Assembly (NCBI GenBank): GCA_035489715.1
Contig: DATHAP010000207.1
Location: 1-37,981 of the forward strand
Direction: 5' to 3'
DNA: 37,981 bases
Source: Actinomycetes bacterium
GTDB taxonomy: Bacteria; Actinomycetota; Actinomycetes; JACCUZ01
This document shows positions 16,802 to 24,889 of this stretch, piece by piece. The notes under the pieces were generated by a model. The model did no database searches, was not told the DNA's origin, and saw nothing but the letters and a program-made list of their open reading frames with translations. The stretch's first letter is position 1, and each line of letters begins with the position of its first letter. Position numbers and translations under genes: made by a program.

Positions 16802-18588
16802 GACGTCGCCTCCTTGGTGGTGCTGGTGGCGACGGCAGGGCGCCGCGACGGGGGCCGGGTGGTCAGGGTCCGCTTGGGTGCGCCGAGCCGCTCCGGCGAG
16901 AGCCCGCTGAGCGGGTGACCCTGGCCGAAGAACTTGGTCCGCGCCAGCAGCGTGACGAGCGGCTTGGTGAACAGGAACACCACCACGATGTCGATCAGGG
17001 TGGTCAGGCCGAGGGTGAACGCGAACCCGCGGACCCCGCCCACGGAGAGCAGGTAGAGCACCGCGGCGGCGAAGAACGACACGAAGTCGGCAGCCAGGAT
17101 GGTCCGCCGGGCGCGCGCCCAGCCGGTCTCGACGGCGACCCGCAGGGTGCGCCCGTCGCGGACCTCGTCGCGGATCCGTTCGAAGTAGACGACGAACGAG
17201 TCCGCGGTGATGCCGATGGCGACGATGAGGCCGGCGACGCCGGCCAGGCTGAGCCGGAAGCCCAGCTGCCAGCCGAGCAGCGTCACCATGCCGTAGGTGA
17301 TGATGCCCGCGACCACCAACGATGCCGTGGTGACGAGGCCGAGGCCCCGGTAGTACAGCAGCGAGTAGAGAACGACCAGCGCGAGGCCGATCGCCCCGGC
17401 GATCAGGCCGGCCCGCAGCTGCTCGCCGCCGAGGGTCGCGGACACCTCCTGCACCTCACCGGGGTCGAACGTCAGCGGCAGGGCACCGAACTTGAGGACG
17501 TTGGCCAGGTCGCGCGCCTCGTCCTGGCTGAAGTTGCCGCTGATCGTCGCCTCGCCGTTGGTGATGACGGCGTTGGTCGTCGGGGCCGAGACGGAGAGCC
17601 CGTCGAGGACGATGGCGAACCGGTTGAGGTCGCCCTGCTCGGAGAAGAGGCGCCGGGTGACGTCGCCGAACTTCTTCTTGCCCTCGCCGTTGAACTTGAG
17701 GTTGACGACCCAGCCGCCGGTGGCCACGCCCTGGTTGTTCATGGCGAGGTCGGCCGTGGCGGTGTCGACATCGGTGCCGAGCACCTCGGCCGGGCCGAGG
17801 ATGTACTTCTCGGCGCCGTCCTCGTCGCAGGTGACGAGCGGCTTCTTGGGGTTGTCCTTGCCCGGCGCGCGCAGCGTCTGGCGGACCGCCTCGGGGTCGC
17901 TGCAGTCCAGCGCGGCGAACTCCTGCTGCAGCTCGGGGGTGATCGCTGCCTGCCCCGTGCCCGTCGGCGCGGACGCGGTCGGCGTCGGGGACGGAGTCCC
18001 GGTTGCCGAGGGCGAGGGACTGCTGGCTGCCTGCAGCGCCCGCGGAACCGCACGGTTGTCGGTCGAGGCGGTCGGTGAGGGGGACGGGCTCGTCGAGCTG
18101 GTCGCTGAGGGGCTGGCCGACGGCGTCGAGGTGGCCGCGCTGGGCGACGCGGTGGAGGCCGGCGTCGCGACGCCCGGGCCGCTCAGCAGCACCTGTCGGA
18201 ACCGCAGCTCGGCGGTCTGCTGGACCGTGTCGAGGATCGACTTGTCCTGCTTGCCGGGGATCGAGATGACGATGTTGTCGCCCGCAGTGGTGACCTCGGA
18301 CTCCGCGACGCCGAAGCTGTCGACCCTGTTGCGGATGATCGACACCGCCTGGTTGAGCGAGTCCCGCGGGACCGGTCCGGCGCCCTCGGCGCGGCGAGGG
18401 GTGAGGATCACGCTGGTGCCGCCCTCGAGGTCGAGACCGAGCCGCGCCTGGTAGCGCTGCCCGGCCGAGAGCTTGTCCTCACCGAGCGCCGAGGGCGCGG
18501 CCAGCCAGACGAAGCCGTAGAGGAGGCCGATGAGCACAGCCAGGACCGCGAGCGTGCGGCCAGGGCGTGACTGGGCGGGTGGTGCCAC
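16798..18588 (-). CDS. secD: Protein translocase subunit SecD
   Basis: SecD is the larger partner of SecF. The 596-residue protein has an N-terminal membrane helix (about 11-31), GLDLEGGTSVIL (51-62), the P1 domain with NRVDSFGVAESEV, and five C-terminal helices including VAGLIVAIGITADSFVVYFERIRDE. The P1 region is interrupted by a low-complexity Ser/Pro/Thr/Ala linker at about 137-212, followed by a CDEDGAEKYILG segment; such linkers occur in actinobacterial SecD. Start GTG 18588 lies 48 nt after yajC. The overlap with secF (ATGA) suggests equimolar synthesis. Confidence 0.95.
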   Translation of the reverse strand: MAPPAQSRPGRTLAVLAVLIGLLYGFVWLAAPSALGEDKLSAGQRYQARLGLDLEGGTSVILTPRRAEGAGPVPRDSLNQAVSIIRNRVDSFGVAESEVTTAGDNIVISIPGKQDKSILDTVQQTAELRFRQVLLSGPGVATPASTASPSAATSTPSASPSATSSTSPSPSPTASTDNRAVPRALQAASSPSPSATGTPSPTPTASAPTGTGQAAITPELQQEFAALDCSDPEAVRQTLRAPGKDNPKKPLVTCDEDGAEKYILGPAEVLGTDVDTATADLAMNNQGVATGGWVVNLKFNGEGKKKFGDVTRRLFSEQGDLNRFAIVLDGLSVSAPTTNAVITNGEATISGNFSQDEARDLANVLKFGALPLTFDPGEVQEVSATLGGEQLRAGLIAGAIGLALVVLYSLLYYRGLGLVTTASLVVAGIITYGMVTLLGWQLGFRLSLAGVAGLIVAIGITADSFVVYFERIRDEVRDGRTLRVAVETGWARARRTILAADFVSFFAAAVLYLLSVGGVRGFAFTLGLTTLIDIVVVFLFTKPLVTLLARTKFFGQGHPLSGLSPERLGAPKRTLTTRPPSRRPAVATSTTKEATS

Positions 18589-18609
18589 GAAGAGCTCTTC
18601 TCGGGTCGG

Positions 18610-18627
18610 CCGGCGCGAGCGCGCCGG
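18610..18627. promoter_or_regulatory. Perfect 18-bp GC hairpin between yajC and secD
   Basis: CCGGCGCG-AG-CGCGCCGG folds into an 8-bp stem (or 7 bp with a 4-nt loop) in the 48-nt spacer between yajC and secD. It may stabilise or partially attenuate the message; a function is not shown. Confidence 0.4.
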
Positions 18628-18636
18628 GAAGGTGCG

Positions 18637-19026
18637 CTAGCGGGTGCTGTGGTCGTCTCGGGGGTCCGTCGGGTCGACGTCCTGGCTCGTCCTGGAGTCC
18701 CCCGTCATGCTGTCGTCGGCGGAGACGGAGTCGTGGTCGGCATCGGCCGTGTCGTCGTCGACCGTGTCGCGCGTCAGCACCTGGCCGACGGCGGGCTTCG
18801 CGACGCGCACCGTGGTCCCGGGTGCGACCTCCAGCTGGATGGAGGTGTCGTCGACGCCGACGACGGTGCCGTAGATTCCCGACGTCGTCATCACTTCGAC
18901 GCCCGGCGCCAGGCGCTGCTGCAGCTCGAGCGCGGCCTTCTGCCGGTTGCGGGCCGGCCGGACGATGAGGAAGTAGAACGCCACCAGGATGAGGACGAAC
19001 GGGAGCAGGCCACTGACGGCGTCCAC
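18637..19026 (-). CDS. yajC: Preprotein translocase subunit YajC
   Basis: YajC is a small accessory protein of SecDF. The 129-residue product has one N-terminal membrane helix (about 6-23, LLPFVLILVAFYFLIVRPAR) followed by the cytoplasmic YajC core (QKAALELQQRLAPGVEVMTTSGIYGTVVG) and an acidic Asp/Ser-rich tail of about 35 residues. GTG 19026 is chosen because GGAAGGA lies about 11 nt upstream and the longer in-frame start would add a Pro-rich stretch before the membrane anchor. It stands upstream of secD on the same strand. Confidence 0.93.
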   Translation of the reverse strand: MDAVSGLLPFVLILVAFYFLIVRPARNRQKAALELQQRLAPGVEVMTTSGIYGTVVGVDDTSIQLEVAPGTTVRVAKPAVGQVLTRDTVDDDTADADHDSVSADDSMTGDSRTSQDVDPTDPRDDHSTR

Positions 19027-19167
19027 AGGTCTGAGACGTCCTTCCGGAGGGTGAGGTGCCGGGAGCCCGGCGAGACGGGGCGGGAGTCTACAGGCCCCGG
19101 CTGGCACGAACCTGGACGTCGGCCACGCCGGCCCGTCGGTGCGGGCATCGGCGGCCAGCTGCCCCGG

Positions 19168-20259
19168 CTACACCCCTGAGCCGTCCTCCGGGGCCGGCTC
19201 GCCGAGGTCCGGTCCGAACAGGCCGGGCAGCTCGGCGAGGTTCCGGGGCGGGGCGACGCCGAGGTGCGCCCACGCAGCCGGGGTGGCCACCCGCCCCCGC
19301 GGGGTGCGGGCCAGCAGGCCGGCCCGCACGAGGAACGGCTCGGCCACCTCCTCGACGGTCTCGCGCTCCTCGCCCACCGCCACGGCCAGGGTCGACACGC
19401 CCACCGGCCCACCGCCGAAGTGCCCGACGAGGGCCTGCAGCACGGCCCGGTCCAGCCGGTCCAGACCCCGCTCGTCGACCTCGTAGACCAGCAGCGCCTC
19501 GCGCGCGACGTCGAGGGTGACGACGCCGTCGGCGCGCACCTGGGCGAAGTCGCGGACCCGGCGCAGCAGCCGGTTGGCGATCCGCGGCGTGCCGCGGGAC
19601 CGACCGGCCACCTCGGACCCGCCGTCGGCGGTCAGGTGCACGCCGAGCAGCCCGGACGAACGCGCCAGGACCCGCTCGAGGTCGACCGCCTCGTAGAAGT
19701 CCATGTGGGCGGTGAACCCGAAGCGGTCGCGCAGCGGGCCGGGGAGCAGGCCGGCCCGGGTGGTGGCGCCGACCAACGTGAACGGCGGTATCTCGAGGGG
19801 GATCGCGGTGGCGCCCGGGCCCTTGCCCACGATGACGTCGACCCGGAAGTCCTCCATCGCGAGGTAGAGCATCTCCTCGGCCGGCCGCGACATCCGGTGG
19901 ATCTCGTCGAGGAAGAGCACCTCGCCCTCGGCCAGGCTGGACAGGATCGCCGCGAGGTCTCCGGCGTGCTGGATGGCCGGGCCGCTGGTGATGCGCAACG
20001 GCTGCTCGAGCTCGGCGGCGACGATCATCGCCAGTGTCGTCTTCCCGAGGCCAGGTGGCCCGGACAGCAGGACGTGGTCGGGCACCCGGCCGCGGCCGCG
20101 GGCCGCCTCGAGCACCAGGCCGAGCTGCTCGCGCACCCGGCGCTGCCCGATGAACTCGTCCAGGGTGCGCGGTCGCAGCGCCGCCTCGACCTGGCGCTCG
20201 TCCTCGACGCCGGGCAGGTCGACGGTCAGGCCGGGGTCCACCAGCCGCTCGCCGCTCAC
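19168..20259 (-). CDS. ruvB: Holliday junction DNA helicase RuvB
   Basis: RuvB is the hexameric ATPase that drives branch migration with RuvA. The 363-residue protein has Walker [10 protein letters not shown] (67-75), Walker B LFLDEIHR (115-122), the sensor segment [21 protein letters not shown], and the C-terminal winged helix ([39 protein letters not shown]). Start GTG 20259 overlaps the ruvA stop by GTGA. About 140 nt separate it from yajC; no clear terminator is seen there. Confidence 0.96.
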   Translation of the reverse strand: MSGERLVDPGLTVDLPGVEDERQVEAALRPRTLDEFIGQRRVREQLGLVLEAARGRGRVPDHVLLSGPPGLGKTTLAMIVAAELEQPLRITSGPAIQHAGDLAAILSSLAEGEVLFLDEIHRMSRPAEEMLYLAMEDFRVDVIVGKGPGATAIPLEIPPFTLVGATTRAGLLPGPLRDRFGFTAHMDFYEAVDLERVLARSSGLLGVHLTADGGSEVAGRSRGTPRIANRLLRRVRDFAQVRADGVVTLDVAREALLVYEVDERGLDRLDRAVLQALVGHFGGGPVGVSTLAVAVGEERETVEEVAEPFLVRAGLLARTPRGRVATPAAWAHLGVAPPRNLAELPGLFGPDLGEPAPEDGSGV

Positions 20260-20873
20260 GTGCGGCTCAGCGAGCGGAGGGCCACCTTGAGCAGCGCGGC
20301 CACGTCGGGCTGCTCACCGGCAGCGACGGCCTCGTCGGCCGTCGCTGCGGCGACGCCCACTCCCTCTTCGGCCTCGCGGGCCGACCAGCCGAGCCCGACC
20401 AGGGCACCGTGCAGCTGGTCGCGCCAGCCCCCCGCGACCACCGGCGCCCGCCCGGGCGACCCGCCACGGCGTACGGCACCGAGACGGTCCTTGAGCTCGA
20501 GCACGATGCGCTGGGCGCCCTTGCGCCCGATGCCGGGCACCTGGGTGAGGGTGGCGAGGTCCTCGGTCGCGACCGCCTGCCGCAGCGCGTCGGGGTCGTG
20601 CACGGCGAGCATCGCCTGGGCGAGGCGGGGGCCGACCCCGCTCGCGGTCTGCAGCAGCTCGAAGACGACCCGCTCGTCCTCGTCGGCGAAGCCGTAGAGC
20701 GTGAGCGAGTCCTCGCGCACCACCAGGGACGTGGGCAGGTGCGCGCTCTCGCCGATCCGCAGCCCGGCGATCGTCGTGGGCGTGCACGACACGCTGAGGC
20801 CGACCCCGCCCACCTCGACGACGGCTCCGTCGGGGGCCAGTGCGGCGACCCGGCCGGCCACGAACGCGATCAC
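20256..20873 (-). CDS. ruvA: Holliday junction branch migration protein RuvA
   Basis: RuvA binds four-way junctions and loads RuvB. The 205-residue product begins with the OB fold ([28 protein letters not shown]), then FGFADEDE-like [30 protein letters not shown], the helix-hairpin-helix [23 protein letters not shown], and a C-terminal domain III ([17 protein letters not shown]) that contacts RuvB. GTG 20873 overlaps the ruvC stop (GTGA) and its stop overlaps ruvB the same way, giving a ruvC-ruvA-ruvB operon. Confidence 0.95.
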   Translation of the reverse strand: MIAFVAGRVAALAPDGAVVEVGGVGLSVSCTPTTIAGLRIGESAHLPTSLVVREDSLTLYGFADEDERVVFELLQTASGVGPRLAQAMLAVHDPDALRQAVATEDLATLTQVPGIGRKGAQRIVLELKDRLGAVRRGGSPGRAPVVAGGWRDQLHGALVGLGWSAREAEEGVGVAAATADEAVAAGEQPDVAALLKVALRSLSRT

Positions 20874-21391
20874 GCCCGCACCCCGGCGGCCAGCGCTGCC
20901 GCCGCGAGGCGGGAGTGGGCGGCGCCGCGCCAGACGTGGCAGATGGCCAGGCCGAGCGCATCGGCCGCGTCGGCCGGCCGTGGCGGCTCGGCGAGCCGCA
21001 GGATCTTCGTCACCATCGCTCCCACCTGCGCCTTGTCGGCGCGGCCGCTGCCGGTCACCGCCGCCTTCATCTCGCTGGGGGTGTGCAGCGCCACCGGCAC
21101 GCCGGCCCGGGCAGCCGCGGTGATCGCCACCGCGCTGGCCTGGGCGGTGCCCATGACGGTGCGCACGTTGTGCTGGCTGAAGACCCGCTCGACCGCGACC
21201 GCGTCCGGCCGGTGCTCCGCCAGCCAGGCCTCGACCGCGCGCTCGATGGCGAGCAGCCGGGCGCCGATGTCGTCGCCGGGCGGGGTGCGCACGACGTCGA
21301 CGGCGACCAGCTGAAGCGGCCGGCCGGCGCTGCCCTCGACCACACCGAGACCGCACCGGGTCAGCCCGGGGTCCACGCCGAGCACCCGCAC
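20870..21391 (-). CDS. ruvC: Crossover junction endodeoxyribonuclease RuvC
   Basis: RuvC resolves Holliday junctions by paired nicking. With GTG 21391 the product is 173 residues, the family's standard length. The four acidic catalytic residues are Asp7 (VLGVDPGL), Glu68 (AVAVERVF), Asp141 and Asp144 ([14 protein letters not shown]). A GGAGG ribosome-binding site (21404-21400) lies 8 nt before GTG 21391, which favours it over GTG 21400 and ATG 21418; the latter would fall inside the LexA-type box. It heads the ruvCAB operon and is divergent from the HTH/Clp-N gene pair. Confidence 0.95.
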   Translation of the reverse strand: MRVLGVDPGLTRCGLGVVEGSAGRPLQLVAVDVVRTPPGDDIGARLLAIERAVEAWLAEHRPDAVAVERVFSQHNVRTVMGTAQASAVAITAAARAGVPVALHTPSEMKAAVTGSGRADKAQVGAMVTKILRLAEPPRPADAADALGLAICHVWRGAAHSRLAAAALAAGVRA

Positions 21392-21411
21392 CTGCTGCAC
21401 CTCCACCCGTC

Positions 21412-21425
21412 CGAACATGTGTTCG
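21412..21425. promoter_or_regulatory. LexA-type SOS box upstream of ruvCAB
   Basis: CGAAC-ATGT-GTTCG matches the core of the actinobacterial/Gram-positive LexA site CGAAC-N4-GTTCG exactly. A third half-site, CGAAC, follows at 21429-21433. On the minus strand TAGCGT (21437-21432) is a plausible -10, which would place the transcription start inside the box, a repressing position. It lies about 20 nt before the ruvC start. Confidence 0.82.
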
Positions 21426-21505
21426 GGACGAACGCTACCCGCGCCGCACCGTCCAGCCCGGCAGCGACGCGCCGACCGCACCAGCCACGAACGGTCGGTC
21501 CGCGC

Positions 21506-21521
21506 GTCAACGTGGGTTGAC
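21506..21521. promoter_or_regulatory. Upstream operator of the HTH/Clp-N pair
   Basis: GTCAACGTGGGTTGAC is an imperfect copy of the perfect palindrome at 21534-21549, with centres 28 bp apart. It overlaps the -35 TTGACA of the rightward promoter. Confidence 0.7.
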
Positions 21522-21546
21522 ACTTCGCGGTGCGTCAACGTACGTT
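21517..21546 (+). promoter_or_regulatory. Promoter of the HTH/Clp-N pair, probably leaderless
   Basis: Consensus -35 TTGACA (21517-21522), 18-nt spacer and -10 TACGTT (21541-21546). Transcription would start about 7 nt later, at the ATG at 21554, so the first gene is probably translated from a leaderless message. The two GTCAAC palindromes cover the -35 and the -10. Confidence 0.6.
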
Positions 21547-21549
21547 GAC
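21534..21549. promoter_or_regulatory. Downstream operator of the HTH/Clp-N pair
   Basis: GTCAACGTACGTTGAC is a perfect 16-bp palindrome covering the -10 element and ending 4 nt before the ATG. With the copy at 21506-21521 it probably binds a dimeric repressor cooperatively; the adjacent HTH protein is the first suspect. Confidence 0.72.
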
Positions 21550-21553
21550 AGGC

Positions 21554-21799
21554 ATGACGTCCGAGACCGAGGTGGCCGAGCTGGCGACCAGCCAGGACCC
21601 GGCCGTGGGCCTGCGTGCGGTGGCCGCCCTTCGGCGGCTGGCCGACCAGCTCGAGGCGCTGCAAGTGGGCAACGCCCGGGCGCAGGGCTGGTCGTGGGAC
21701 GCCATCGGCGCCCTGCTCGGCGTCAGCAAGCAGGCGGTGCACAAGAAGCACGCGCGGACGGCGCGACTGGTCGGCCGGTCCCCGCGACGGGAGGACTGA
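21554..21799 (+). CDS. Small helix-turn-helix protein (putative autoregulator)
   Basis: The 81-residue protein has an amphipathic helical N-terminus ([29 protein letters not shown]) and a clear helix-turn-helix at about 45-66 ([23 protein letters not shown]), ending in a basic tail. Similar small HTH proteins are encoded beside Clp N-domain proteins in other actinobacteria, as I recall. ATG 21554 has no Shine-Dalgarno sequence, but sits 7 nt after the -10, consistent with leaderless translation; the upstream in-frame ATG at 21530 falls inside the promoter and is rejected. It is followed after 3 nt by the Clp-N gene. Binding to the GTCAAC palindromes and autoregulation are inferred from position. 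Confidence 0.82.
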   Translation: MTSETEVAELATSQDPAVGLRAVAALRRLADQLEALQVGNARAQGWSWDAIGALLGVSKQAVHKKHARTARLVGRSPRRED

Positions 21800-21802
21800 G
21801 CG

Positions 21803-22381
21803 ATGTTCGAGAGGTTCACGACCGACGCCCGCGCGGTCGTCGTGGCGGCTCAGGAGCTGGCCACGGCACGCGGCGACCGATGGGTCGGCACCGAGCACCT
21901 GCTGCTCGCGGTGGTGGACGACGACGGGGAGGTCGCCCATGCTCTGGCGTCGCTGGGCCTGACGGCCGAACGGGTCCGCGCCGGGCTCGACGCTCCCCCG
22001 CCGTCCGACGCCCTGAAGTACTTGGGCATCGACCTGGACGCGGTCCGCCGGCGGGCCGAGGAGGTCTTCGGTCCCGGGGCGCTCGACCTGCCCGTCACCG
22101 AGGCATCTCGCCGCTGGTGGCGGCGGGGCAGAGCAGCTTGTCTTACCGACGCCCGGGCGAGCACGGGTGGGGCGCGACCGAGGTTCTCGGCCGACGGCAA
22201 GAAGTCGCTGGAGCTCGCCCTGCGCGAGGCCATGCGGATGGACTCCCGCGAGATCAGGCTCGAGCACGTGGTGCTCGGCCTGCTGCGCGCCGACGGAGCG
22301 GCCACCCGGCTGGTCAACCGGCTCGGGATCGAGCCCGGCGACGTACGGCAGGCGGTCCTCGACCTGCGCCGGGCGGCCTGA
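21803..22381 (+). CDS. Clp N-terminal domain protein without ATPase domains
   Basis: The 192-residue protein has two Clp-N repeats as in ClpC/ClpA N-domains: [20 protein letters not shown]...[11 protein letters not shown] (1-60) and [34 protein letters not shown] (about 128-165). A variable Arg-rich linker joins them. There is no Walker motif, so it is a stand-alone N-domain, perhaps an adaptor or decoy for a Clp protease or a stress sensor acting with the HTH protein. A GGGAGG sequence lies about 11 nt before ATG 21803. It converges with yebC, only 20 nt apart. The linker is unusually basic ([10 protein letters not shown]) but the frame is uninterrupted. Confidence 0.85.
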   Translation: MFERFTTDARAVVVAAQELATARGDRWVGTEHLLLAVVDDDGEVAHALASLGLTAERVRAGLDAPPPSDALKYLGIDLDAVRRRAEEVFGPGALDLPVTEASRRWWRRGRAACLTDARASTGGARPRFSADGKKSLELALREAMRMDSREIRLEHVVLGLLRADGAATRLVNRLGIEPGDVRQAVLDLRRAA

Positions 22382-22401
22382 CCCGACCGCGCCGGGAGGC
22401 G

Positions 22402-23154
22402 TCAGCCGACGGCGGCCATGACGTCGTCGCTGACGTCGAAGTTGGCGTAGACGTTCTGCACGTCGTCGGAGTCCTCGAGGGCCTCGATCAGCCGGAACAC
22501 CTTCTTGGCGCCGTCCTCGTCGAGCGGGACGCTGACCGACGGCAGGAAGGACGCCTCGGCCGAGTCGTAGTCGACGCCCGCGTCCTGCAGCGCGGTGCGC
22601 ACGGCGACCAGGTCGGTCGCCTCGGACACCACCTCGAAGGCCTCGTCGAGGTCGTTGACCTCTTCGGCGCCGGCGTCGAGCACGGCAGCGAGCACGTCGT
22701 CCTCGGTCAGTCCGTCTGACTTGGGGACGATGACGACGCCCTTGCGGTTGAACAGGTACGAGACCGAGCCCGGGTCGGCCATGGATCCGCCGTTGCGGGT
22801 CATGGCGGTGCGGACCTCGGCGGCGGCCCGGTTGCGGTTGTCGGTGAGGCACTCGACCAGCACCGCGACGCCGTTGGGACCGTAGCCCTCGTAGGTGATC
22901 GTCTGGTACTCCGTGCCGCCGGCCTCGGCACCGGACCCGCGCTTGACCGCGCGGTCGATGTTGTCGTTGGGCACCGACGACTTCTTGGCCTTCTGGATGG
23001 CGTCGTAGAGCGTCGGGTTGCCGGCCGGGTCACCGCCGCCGGTGCGCGCGGCCACCTCGATGTTCTTGATCAGCTTGGCGAACATCTTGCCGCGGCGGGC
23101 GTCGATGACCGCCTTCTTGTGCTTGGTGGTGGCCCACTTGGAGTGGCCGCTCAT
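22402..23154 (-). CDS. yebC: YebC/PmpR family protein
   Basis: The 250-residue protein is a full-length YebC/TACO1 family member, opening with [23 protein letters not shown] and containing [19 protein letters not shown] and [22 protein letters not shown]. The family has been described as a transcription regulator (PmpR) and more recently as a factor that relieves ribosome stalling on proline-rich stretches; the second role would suit a proteome with many proline runs like this one, but that is inference. ATG 23154 overlaps the pdxT stop by ATGA. It is separated from ruvC by the opposite-strand HTH/Clp-N pair. Confidence 0.95.
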   Translation of the reverse strand: MSGHSKWATTKHKKAVIDARRGKMFAKLIKNIEVAARTGGGDPAGNPTLYDAIQKAKKSSVPNDNIDRAVKRGSGAEAGGTEYQTITYEGYGPNGVAVLVECLTDNRNRAAAEVRTAMTRNGGSMADPGSVSYLFNRKGVVIVPKSDGLTEDDVLAAVLDAGAEEVNDLDEAFEVVSEATDLVAVRTALQDAGVDYDSAEASFLPSVSVPLDEDGAKKVFRLIEALEDSDDVQNVYANFDVSDDVMAAVG

Positions 23155-23756
23155 CGGGAGTCCCTCACGATCGACACGAAGAGCTCGTGCACCCGTCCGT
23201 CGCCCGTGATCTCCGGGTGGAACGACGTGGCCAGCAGCGAGCCCTGGCGAACGGCGACGATCCTACCGTCGGCCGGTCCGCCCTCCACCCGCGCGAGCAC
23301 CCGCACGTCGACCCCGACCTCCTCGACCCAGGGTGCCCGGATGAAGACCCCGTGCACCGGCCGGCCATCCAGCCCCTCCATCCGCACGTCCCCCTGGAAG
23401 GAGGCGACCTGCCGGCCGAACGCGTTGCGCCGGACCGTCATGTCGATGCCGCCGAGGGTCTCCTGGTCGGGCGGGCCGTCGAGCACCCGGTCGGCGAGCA
23501 GGATCATCCCGGCGCAGGAGCCGTAAGCCGGCAGTCCCTCGGACAGGGCCGTGCGCAGCGGGTCCCGTACGCCGAAGGCGCGCGCCAGCTTGTCCATCGT
23601 GGTGGACTCGCCGCCCGGCAGGACGATGCCGGCCAGCCCCTCGAGCTCCGCCGGGCGGCGGACCGGCCGGCCGGTCGCCCCCGCGCGGGCCAGCGCGGCC
23701 AGGTGCTCGCGCACGTCGCCCTGCAAGGCCAGCACGCCGATCGTCGGTTGCGTCAT
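23151..23756 (-). CDS. pdxT: Pyridoxal 5'-phosphate synthase glutaminase subunit PdxT
   Basis: PdxT hydrolyses glutamine and channels ammonia to PdxS for pyridoxal phosphate synthesis. The 201-residue class I glutaminase has [25 protein letters not shown], the nucleophile Cys81 in [12 protein letters not shown], and the His180/Glu182 pair in [13 protein letters not shown] 23756 is chosen because the family begins at [10 protein letters not shown]; the in-frame extension to 23822 would run into the palindromic repeat. It lies downstream of pdxS, with that repeat between, and overlaps yebC (ATGA). Confidence 0.95.
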   Translation of the reverse strand: MTQPTIGVLALQGDVREHLAALARAGATGRPVRRPAELEGLAGIVLPGGESTTMDKLARAFGVRDPLRTALSEGLPAYGSCAGMILLADRVLDGPPDQETLGGIDMTVRRNAFGRQVASFQGDVRMEGLDGRPVHGVFIRAPWVEEVGVDVRVLARVEGGPADGRIVAVRQGSLLATSFHPEITGDGRVHELFVSIVRDSR

Positions 23757-23779
23757 CGGGTCACCACGGGCGGGCTCTC

Positions 23780-23857
23780 GAGATCGTCTGCGACCTTCGG
23801 GCCGGTGACACGCCGTCGTCACGGCGTGTCGGGCAGCCGGATGTCGCGAGCGATCTC
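23780..23857. repeat. Palindromic repeat element, copy 2
   Basis: This is the relative of the element at 1883-1962: outer arms GAGATCGTCTGCGAC (23780-23794) and GTCGCGAGCGATCTC (23843-23857) pair at 12 of 15 positions, and a perfect inner hairpin GACACGCCGT-CGTC-ACGGCGTGTC spans 23807-23830. It lies between pdxS and pdxT, which are usually adjacent, so it may lower pdxT expression or act as a processing or termination structure. Confidence 0.82.
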
Positions 23858-23877
23858 GGTCGCGGACCTCCGCGGTC

Positions 23878-24813
23878 CTACCAGCCGCGCTCGGCGAGGC
23901 GGTGCGGCGCCGGGACGTCCTCGACGTTGATGCCCACCATGGCCTCGCCGAGGCCGCGCGACACCTTGGCCAGCATGTCCGGGTCGTCGTAGAACGTCGT
24001 GGCCTTGACGATCGCCTCGGCGCGCTGCGCCGGGTTGCCCGACTTGAAGATGCCGGAGCCGACGAAGACGCCCTCGGCGCCCAGCTGCATCATCATCGCC
24101 GCGTCGGCCGGGGTGGCGATGCCGCCGGCGGTGAAGAGGACGACCGGCAGCTTGCCGGCGCGGGCGACCTCGACCACCAGGTCGTACGGCGCCTGGAGCT
24201 CCTTCGCCGCGACGTAGAGCTCGTCCTCCGACAGCGAGGTGAGCCGGCGGACCTGGCCGCCGATCTGGCGCATGTGGGTGGTGGCGTTGGAGACGTCGCC
24301 GGTGCCCGCCTCGCCCTTGGACCGGATCATCGCCGCGCCCTCGGTGATGCGCCGCAGCGCCTCGCCCAGGTTGGTCGCGCCGCAGACGAACGGCACCGTG
24401 AAGGCCCACTTGTCGATGTGGTTTGCGTAGTCGGCCGGGGTGAGCACCTCGGACTCGTCGACGTAGTCGACCCCGAGCGCCTGCAGCACCTGCGCCTCGA
24501 CGAAGTGCCCGATCCGCGCCTTGGCCATGACCGGGATCGAGACCGCCGAGACGATGCCGTCGATCATGTCCGGGTCGCTCATCCGCGAGACGCCGCCCTG
24601 GGCCCTGATGTCGGCCGGGACCCGCTCGAGGGCCATCACGGCGACCGCGCCGGCGTCCTCCGCGATCTTGGCCTGCTCGGGGGTGACGACGTCCATGATC
24701 ACGCCGCCCTTGAGCATCTCGGCCATGCCGCGCTTGACGCGTGCGGTGCCGGTGGGCTGGTCGTCGGAGCTGCTCGGCTCGACGGGGGTGCTGGACTCAG
24801 CGGGGGTGGACAC
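23878..24813 (-). CDS. pdxS: Pyridoxal 5'-phosphate synthase lyase subunit PdxS
   Basis: PdxS builds pyridoxal 5'-phosphate from ribose 5-phosphate, glyceraldehyde 3-phosphate and ammonia. The 311-residue TIM barrel carries [21 protein letters not shown] and both catalytic lysines: about Lys98 in [11 protein letters not shown] and about Lys166 in [31 protein letters not shown] forms the phosphate site. An N-terminal extension rich in Ser/Pro/Thr precedes the core. GTG 24813 has GAGG 6 nt upstream; GTG 24825, four codons earlier, is possible but has no such site. Confidence 0.95.
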   Translation of the reverse strand: MSTPAESSTPVEPSSSDDQPTGTARVKRGMAEMLKGGVIMDVVTPEQAKIAEDAGAVAVMALERVPADIRAQGGVSRMSDPDMIDGIVSAVSIPVMAKARIGHFVEAQVLQALGVDYVDESEVLTPADYANHIDKWAFTVPFVCGATNLGEALRRITEGAAMIRSKGEAGTGDVSNATTHMRQIGGQVRRLTSLSEDELYVAAKELQAPYDLVVEVARAGKLPVVLFTAGGIATPADAAMMMQLGAEGVFVGSGIFKSGNPAQRAEAIVKATTFYDDPDMLAKVSRGLGEAMVGINVEDVPAPHRLAERGW

Positions 24814-24861
24814 GGAGGACCTCACGGGACGACGGATACAGCTGCTCCCCCATGGTAGGTC

Positions 24862-24878
24862 CTGCCGGCGGTCGGCAG
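24862..24878 (-). terminator. Stem-loop after the DUF3048 gene
   Basis: CTGCCG-GCGGT-CGGCAG, a perfect 6-bp stem with a 5-nt loop, starts about 12 nt past the DUF3048 stop and ahead of pdxS. No T-tract follows. Confidence 0.38.
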
Positions 24879-24889
24879 AGACACGCCGG

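Noticed and set aside
21392-21418. ATG 21418 as the ruvC start
   Set aside because: It would put the start codon inside the LexA-type box and lacks a ribosome-binding site; GTG 21391 gives the standard 173 residues.
22080-22190. Frameshift in the middle of the Clp N-domain protein
   Set aside because: The Arg-rich linker looks odd, but the frame stays open and both Clp-N repeats are read in the same frame.
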